Origin: Phycisphaeraceae bacterium
GTDB lineage: Bacteria; Planctomycetota; Phycisphaerae; Phycisphaerales; SM1A02
Length of the DNA stretch: 64,000 nt
NCBI GenBank assembly: GCA_015709595.1
Contig: CP054178.1
Location: forward strand, 2,175,205-2,239,204
Reading direction: 5' to 3'
How positions within the stretch are numbered: position 1 is the first letter of the stretch; each line of letters opens with the position of its first letter. Both the position numbers and the translations under genes were made by a program. The notes beneath the pieces were generated by a model. It had not been told where the DNA came from and did not search any database. It worked only from the letters and a program-made list of their open reading frames with translations. Shown in pieces: positions 60,415 to 64,000 of this stretch.

Positions 60415-61063
60415 CGATGCGTCGAAATCTCAGCACGCCAGCGAGTGGTCCATGACGTTGGATCGGCTGGAGCGGCTCCTTGTCGAGCAGGTGGCGACGC
60501 AGCGGCGACTGCTGGAAGCGCTCGACCGCAAGCGAGAGGCCATCGCGCGGGCGGATGCCGCCGCGCTGGAGCGACTGTCCCGTGAGGAGCAGCAGTTGCT
60601 CGCCAGGCACGGTGCGCTGGACCAGGAGCGTGAGGCGCTGGTGGCGACGCTGGGGGGAGCGTATGGGAACGAGCCGTCAGCAGGGGGCGGAGCGCACAAC
60701 CGCGGATCGCCAGTCGTGCTTCGGTCGATCCACCCAACTCAGCACTCAGCACTCAGCACCGGGAACTTCAATCCTCTCTCCCTCACCGACATCGCCCATC
60801 GCGAAGGCGGCGCGAGGGGTGAGCGTCTCATCGCCCTCCGCGACCAGGCGCGGGCCAATGTGGCCGAACTCAAACGGCGCAGCGGCATCCTCGCGCAGGC
60901 GGCGGCGGCTCTCAGTGCACACCTGACAGGCATCATGCAGGCCGTCGGGGCGGCGGCGATGGGCGGAATCAACGCCGGGACGTACGGGCGTCAGGGGCGG
61001 CTCGCCGGGATCGGTTCCGGCGCGGGCGTCGTGTCGCTTTCCGCGGTGGACCTGACCACATGA
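60407..61063 (+). CDS. flgN: FlgN-family flagellar chaperone
   Basis: 218 residues. FlgN-like long helices: MTLDRLERLLVEQVATQRRL, LEALDRKREAIARADAAALE and RLSREEQQLLARHGALDQER, then a heptad-repeat insertion at about residues 86-122, then a second helical part (ALRDQARANVAELKRRSGIL) ending in SGAGVVSLSAVDLTT. FlgN escorts FlgK and FlgL, whose genes follow directly, to the flagellar export gate. The repeat splits the two helical halves without breaking the frame. ATG 60407 overlaps flgJ by 8 bp. Confidence 0.83.
   Translation: MHDDASKSQHASEWSMTLDRLERLLVEQVATQRRLLEALDRKREAIARADAAALERLSREEQQLLARHGALDQEREALVATLGGAYGNEPSAGGGAHNRGSPVVLRSIHPTQHSALSTGNFNPLSLTDIAHREGGARGERLIALRDQARANVAELKRRSGILAQAAAALSAHLTGIMQAVGAAAMGGINAGTYGRQGRLAGIGSGAGVVSLSAVDLTT
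60667..60770 (+). repeat. TCRGNNN heptad repeat inserted in flgN
   Basis: Starts with GAGCCGTCAGCAGGG and ends in ACTCAGCACTCAGCACTCAG (three CTCAGCA units). It encodes TQHSALSTGNF in frame. Confidence 0.75.
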
Positions 61064-61136
61064 CCACGACGACTCTTCCATCTCGTCCTCACTTCGTGTG
61101 TTGCGACCGACAAGGAGCGATCGGCGCAATGTCTGC

Positions 61137-61211
61137 GAGCCGCGACCGTCAGGGAGCGGTCGGAACGTCTCTTCCCAACCGAACCGGACCGCTCCCTCAC
61201 GGTCGCGGCTC
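61137..61211. repeat. Long inverted repeat between flgN and flgK
   Basis: 25-bp arms with a single mismatch: 61137-61161 (GAGCCGCGACCGTCAGGGAG then CGGTC) and 61187-61211, with a 25-bp loop. A degenerate third copy (GCGACCGACAAGGAGCGATC) lies at 61103-61122. The hairpin ends 27 bp before the flgK start. Confidence 0.8.
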
Positions 61212-61238
61212 TCTTGCACTTCTTCCGAGCCAATCACC

Positions 61239-62930
61239 ATGAGTCTCAACGGCGCGCTCCAGATCGGTCGGTCGGCCATCGTCACCAGCCAGGCGGGCCT
61301 GCAGGTGGCGGGCAACAACATGGCCAACGCCGCCACGCCGGGATACTCCCGGCAGGTGATGCGGCTGGCGCCGCTGCATGGCGACCCCATCGGCCGCAAC
61401 CAGTTCATCGGGCGAGGGGTGGACCTGGTGCAGATCACGCGACAGGTCGATACCGCCCTGCAGGGCCGCTACCGCGACGCCCTCTCGGGCGAGAACGCCG
61501 CGCTCATCAACCAGCGCTTCCTGGGGGCGCTGGAGTCAATCCGCAACGAACTGACGGACAACGACGTCTCCACGCTTCTTTCGGAGTTCTTCAACTCCTT
61601 CTCCGAGGCGGCCAACAACCCGCAGGATCACGCGGTGCGCTCGCTGGTCATCCAGCGCGGCGCCACCCTCGCCGAGCGGCTGGTGCAGGTGCGCACCGAC
61701 ACCGCGCGGCTGCGCGACGAGATCGACCGCGACCTGAATGTCTCCGTCACGCAGATCAACGGCATCCTCGACCGCCTGGAGCAGGTCAACGCCCAGATCG
61801 TCACCGCGGAAGGGGGCGGCGGCGGGCAGGCCAACGCCCTGCGCGACCAGCGCGACATGCTCGTCGATGAACTGGCGCAGTACCTCGACGTCACCGCCAT
61901 TGAGCAGCCCAACGGCATGGTGGATGTGCTCGTCGGCTCGACGCCCATCATGCTGGCGGGGCGCAGCCGGGGCGTCTCGCTGCGGCTCGAAGCCGTCAAC
62001 GGCGATCTGAAGGCGTCGCTGCGCGTCAGTGCGGACCAGAGCCCGCTGACCGTGACTGGCGGGCGTGTGGGCGGGCTGCTCACGCAGCGGACCGGGCACA
62101 TCGAACCCGCCCTCGCCGCCCTCGACGACTTCGCCGGTCAGTTGATCGAGCAGGTCAACCGGCTGCACTCGCAGGGACAGGGCAAGCAGCCCTTCGCCTC
62201 GCTGACAGGCACGACGCGGGTTCCGGACGCCACGGTCAACCTGAACCACGCCACCGTCCAGTTGCCATTCCGCATCGAGAACGGCAGTTTCCTCATTCAC
62301 GTCACGCACGCGCAGACCGGCGCGCGAACCACGCACCGAATCGACGTGAACGGCGACGCCATGACGCTCAACGATCTGATGGCGGCGATCAACACGACCG
62401 TGCCCAACGTCACCGCGGGACTGAACGCCGAGCGGCGCATGACGCTCGACGCGGCGACCGGCTACCGCATCTCGTTCTCGGACGATTCATCGGGAGCGCT
62501 GGCGTCGCTGGGCATCAACACGTTCTTCTCCGGGCGTGACGCGACGGACATCGCCGTCAACGCCGCGCTCGAGAATGACCCCGGCCTGCTGGCGCTGGGC
62601 AGCGGCCACGAGGATGGCTCCAACGGCGCCGCCCTGGCCATCGCCGGGCTGCAGGACGCGAAGGTGAGTCAGCTCGGCGGGCGCACACTGCGCGAGTTCT
62701 GGCAGCAGACGCTCAGCGCCGAGGCCGTGAAGACCGCCGCCGCGGAATCCAAGGTGGAATCGACGCGCCTGGTGCGTCAGAGCATCGAGGCCCAGATGCA
62801 GGCGGTCTCGGGCGTGTCGCTCGATGAGGAAGCGATCAACCTGATGGCCTTTCAGCGACAGTTTCAGGCGGCGGCCCGTTTCATCTCCGTGATCGACGAG
62901 AGCATTCAGACGCTGCTGGCGATGGTGTGA
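61239..62930 (+). CDS. flgK: Flagellar hook-associated protein 1 FlgK
   Basis: 563 residues. N-terminal flagellar rod motif in QAGLQVAGNNMANAATPGYS and RQVMRLAPLHG, then VDLVQITRQVDTALQGRYRD and a long coiled coil; C-terminal AINLMAFQRQFQAAARFISV IDESIQTLLAMV, the helix that packs with the N-terminus in FlgK. The variable D2-like middle has TGTTRVPDATVNLNHATVQL. It joins the hook to the filament through FlgL. ATG 61239. The gene follows flgN after a long inverted repeat and precedes flgL by 99 bp of heptad repeat. Confidence 0.95.
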   Translation: MSLNGALQIGRSAIVTSQAGLQVAGNNMANAATPGYSRQVMRLAPLHGDPIGRNQFIGRGVDLVQITRQVDTALQGRYRDALSGENAALINQRFLGALESIRNELTDNDVSTLLSEFFNSFSEAANNPQDHAVRSLVIQRGATLAERLVQVRTDTARLRDEIDRDLNVSVTQINGILDRLEQVNAQIVTAEGGGGGQANALRDQRDMLVDELAQYLDVTAIEQPNGMVDVLVGSTPIMLAGRSRGVSLRLEAVNGDLKASLRVSADQSPLTVTGGRVGGLLTQRTGHIEPALAALDDFAGQLIEQVNRLHSQGQGKQPFASLTGTTRVPDATVNLNHATVQLPFRIENGSFLIHVTHAQTGARTTHRIDVNGDAMTLNDLMAAINTTVPNVTAGLNAERRMTLDAATGYRISFSDDSSGALASLGINTFFSGRDATDIAVNAALENDPGLLALGSGHEDGSNGAALAIAGLQDAKVSQLGGRTLREFWQQTLSAEAVKTAAAESKVESTRLVRQSIEAQMQAVSGVSLDEEAINLMAFQRQFQAAARFISVIDESIQTLLAMV

Positions 62931-62937
62931 GGGGAGA

Positions 62938-63028
62938 GCAGGCACGAGATATCAGACACTGGGCAGTAGGCGATCGGAACCCGGAACTCGGAACGTCCTC
63001 AATCCTCAATCCTCAGCACTCCACTTCC
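62938..63028 (+). repeat. TCRGNNN heptad repeat in the flgK-flgL gap
   Basis: Blocks AGATATCAGACACTGGGCAG, then GGAACCCGGAACTCGGAAC, then CCTCAATCCTCAATCCTCAG. It fills nearly the whole gap and ends just before the flgL start. Confidence 0.8.
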
Positions 63029-63029
63029 C

Positions 63030-64000
63030 ATGACCTCCATCCCCTCCTCACTCGCGCGTGTGCCGAACCTGATGAGCAGCCAGGTGATGCTGGGCAATCT
63101 CACGCGCACCAGCAACCAGTTGCTGCGCACGCAGATCGAGCTGGCCACGGGGCGGACGATCAACAAGCCGTCCGACAACGCCGTGGGCGCCGGGCTGGTC
63201 GGCGTGCTGGATGACATCATCGAGCGACGGGATCAGCGGCTGCGCAATCTCTCCCACGCCGAGGCGGTGCTGGGCACGGTCGATCAGGCGCTGGCCGACG
63301 CCACCACCCTGATGCAGGAGGCGCGCGAGGTGGGGTTGAGCCAGATCGGCGTCGGCTCCGATGCGACGACCCGCGCCAATCAGGCCCGCGTCATCGACGC
63401 CATGCTGAATGAGATGATCAGCATCGCCAACCGCACCTTCCAGGATGTTCACCTGTTCGGCGGCTCGCGGACCGCCACGGCGCCGTTCGAGCGGCTGCTC
63501 ACCGGGCTGGCCTACCGGGGCAGCGGGTCAGGCATGGTCACCGACCTGGGCAACCCCACGCCGTTCGGCATCACGCTTTCCGGGGGCGAGGCGTTCGGAT
63601 CGCTCTCCAGCCGCGTGGAAGGGGCCCGCGACCTCGATCCCCGCATGGATGACTCGACGCGCCTGGTCCACCTGCAGGGCGCTCGCGGGTTGGGTGTCTC
63701 GCCGGGGACGATCCGACTGGATGTCAACGGCAACGACTACGAACTCGACCTGACCGGCGCCGAAACGATCGGCGATGTGGCCCGGCTGATCGAGGATTTC
63801 CTCAACGCCAATGAGCCGGGCGCGCTGGACGCAGGGGGCGTCACCATCGATTCCGCCACGGGCAATCGGCTCAACATCGACCTGAATGCTGGCTTCACGC
63901 TCACGTTTGGCGACGCGGGCGCCGGCACGATGGCGCAGGATCTCGGTCTGACCAGCGCCGCCTTCGAGGACGGCGTCAACGAAACGGGCGACGACCTCAA
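63030..64000 (+). CDS. flgL: Flagellar hook-associated protein 3 FlgL (3' end outside window)
   Basis: The first 323 residues are present; the gene continues past the right edge. The flagellin-like N-terminal D0/D1 region is clear: NLMSSQVMLGNLTRTSNQLL, RTQIELATGRTINKPSDNAV, then HAEAVLGTVDQALADATTLM and NEMISIANRTFQDVHLFGGS. The middle carries an internal domain (GTIRLDVNGNDYELDLTGAE) like those inserted in larger FlgL or flagellin proteins. FlgL joins FlgK to the filament. ATG 63030 follows the heptad repeat; no strong RBS is visible, so translation may be coupled or the RBS altered by the repeat. Confidence 0.93.
   Translation, partial: MTSIPSSLARVPNLMSSQVMLGNLTRTSNQLLRTQIELATGRTINKPSDNAVGAGLVGVLDDIIERRDQRLRNLSHAEAVLGTVDQALADATTLMQEAREVGLSQIGVGSDATTRANQARVIDAMLNEMISIANRTFQDVHLFGGSRTATAPFERLLTGLAYRGSGSGMVTDLGNPTPFGITLSGGEAFGSLSSRVEGARDLDPRMDDSTRLVHLQGARGLGVSPGTIRLDVNGNDYELDLTGAETIGDVARLIEDFLNANEPGALDAGGVTIDSATGNRLNIDLNAGFTLTFGDAGAGTMAQDLGLTSAAFEDGVNETGDDL

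Overview
The window is a GC-rich bacterial chromosome segment. The gene set suggests a planctomycete, most likely the Phycisphaerae class: a dnaA standing alone without dnaN, small secreted proteins of unknown family, HEAT-like secreted proteins, and flagellar genes. This placement is an inference from gene content. No rRNA, tRNA, CRISPR array, transposase or prophage gene was found.

Layout. 1-7 kb: PQQ-type beta-propeller protein, an SGNH/MBOAT surface-acylation pair, a PHP phosphatase, a SpoU-type RNA methyltransferase and a secreted HExxH protein. 7-14 kb: dihydrolipoyl dehydrogenase, two methyltransferases, a MacB-like permease and a GT39-like membrane glycosyltransferase. 13.9-19.8 kb: CoxG-like protein, MlaE permease, STAS protein and RsbW-like ATPase (partner switching), a DegT aminotransferase and a HEAT-like protein. 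19.9-21.8 kb: dnaA and a 534-bp non-coding region with DnaA boxes; most genes to its left are on the minus strand and more on the plus strand to its right, so it is a candidate oriC. 23-28 kb: rpmA, obg, pgsA, pgpA and an EI24-like protein. 28-32.3 kb: arginine/ornithine succinyltransferase genes (astC-like, astA, astD) without astB or astE. 32.7-36.8 kb: a tandemly duplicated two-gene secreted module. 37-54 kb: mixed housekeeping and membrane genes (cyclophilin, TMEM175-like channel, M1 peptidase, lone nuoG, lone paaA, hslU, aroC, DUF481, galM). 54.3-64 kb: nadE, a membrane glycosyltransferase, and the flagellar run flgI-flgJ-flgN-flgK-flgL, which leaves the window.

Three things stand out. 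First, the duplicated module begins with a (CT)12 tract lying between a well-placed RBS/ATG and the long reading frame. The tract would encode a Ser-Leu signal-peptide core, and at 12 units the gene is out of frame, which looks like a phase-variation switch. Second, arrays of 7-nt units sharing the core TCRGNNN are scattered through the window. They always run in the sense direction of the nearby gene and are inserted in frame inside nadE, flgJ, flgN and a glycosyltransferase. Third, several families of intergenic inverted repeats sit at gene ends, and one supplies a stop codon.
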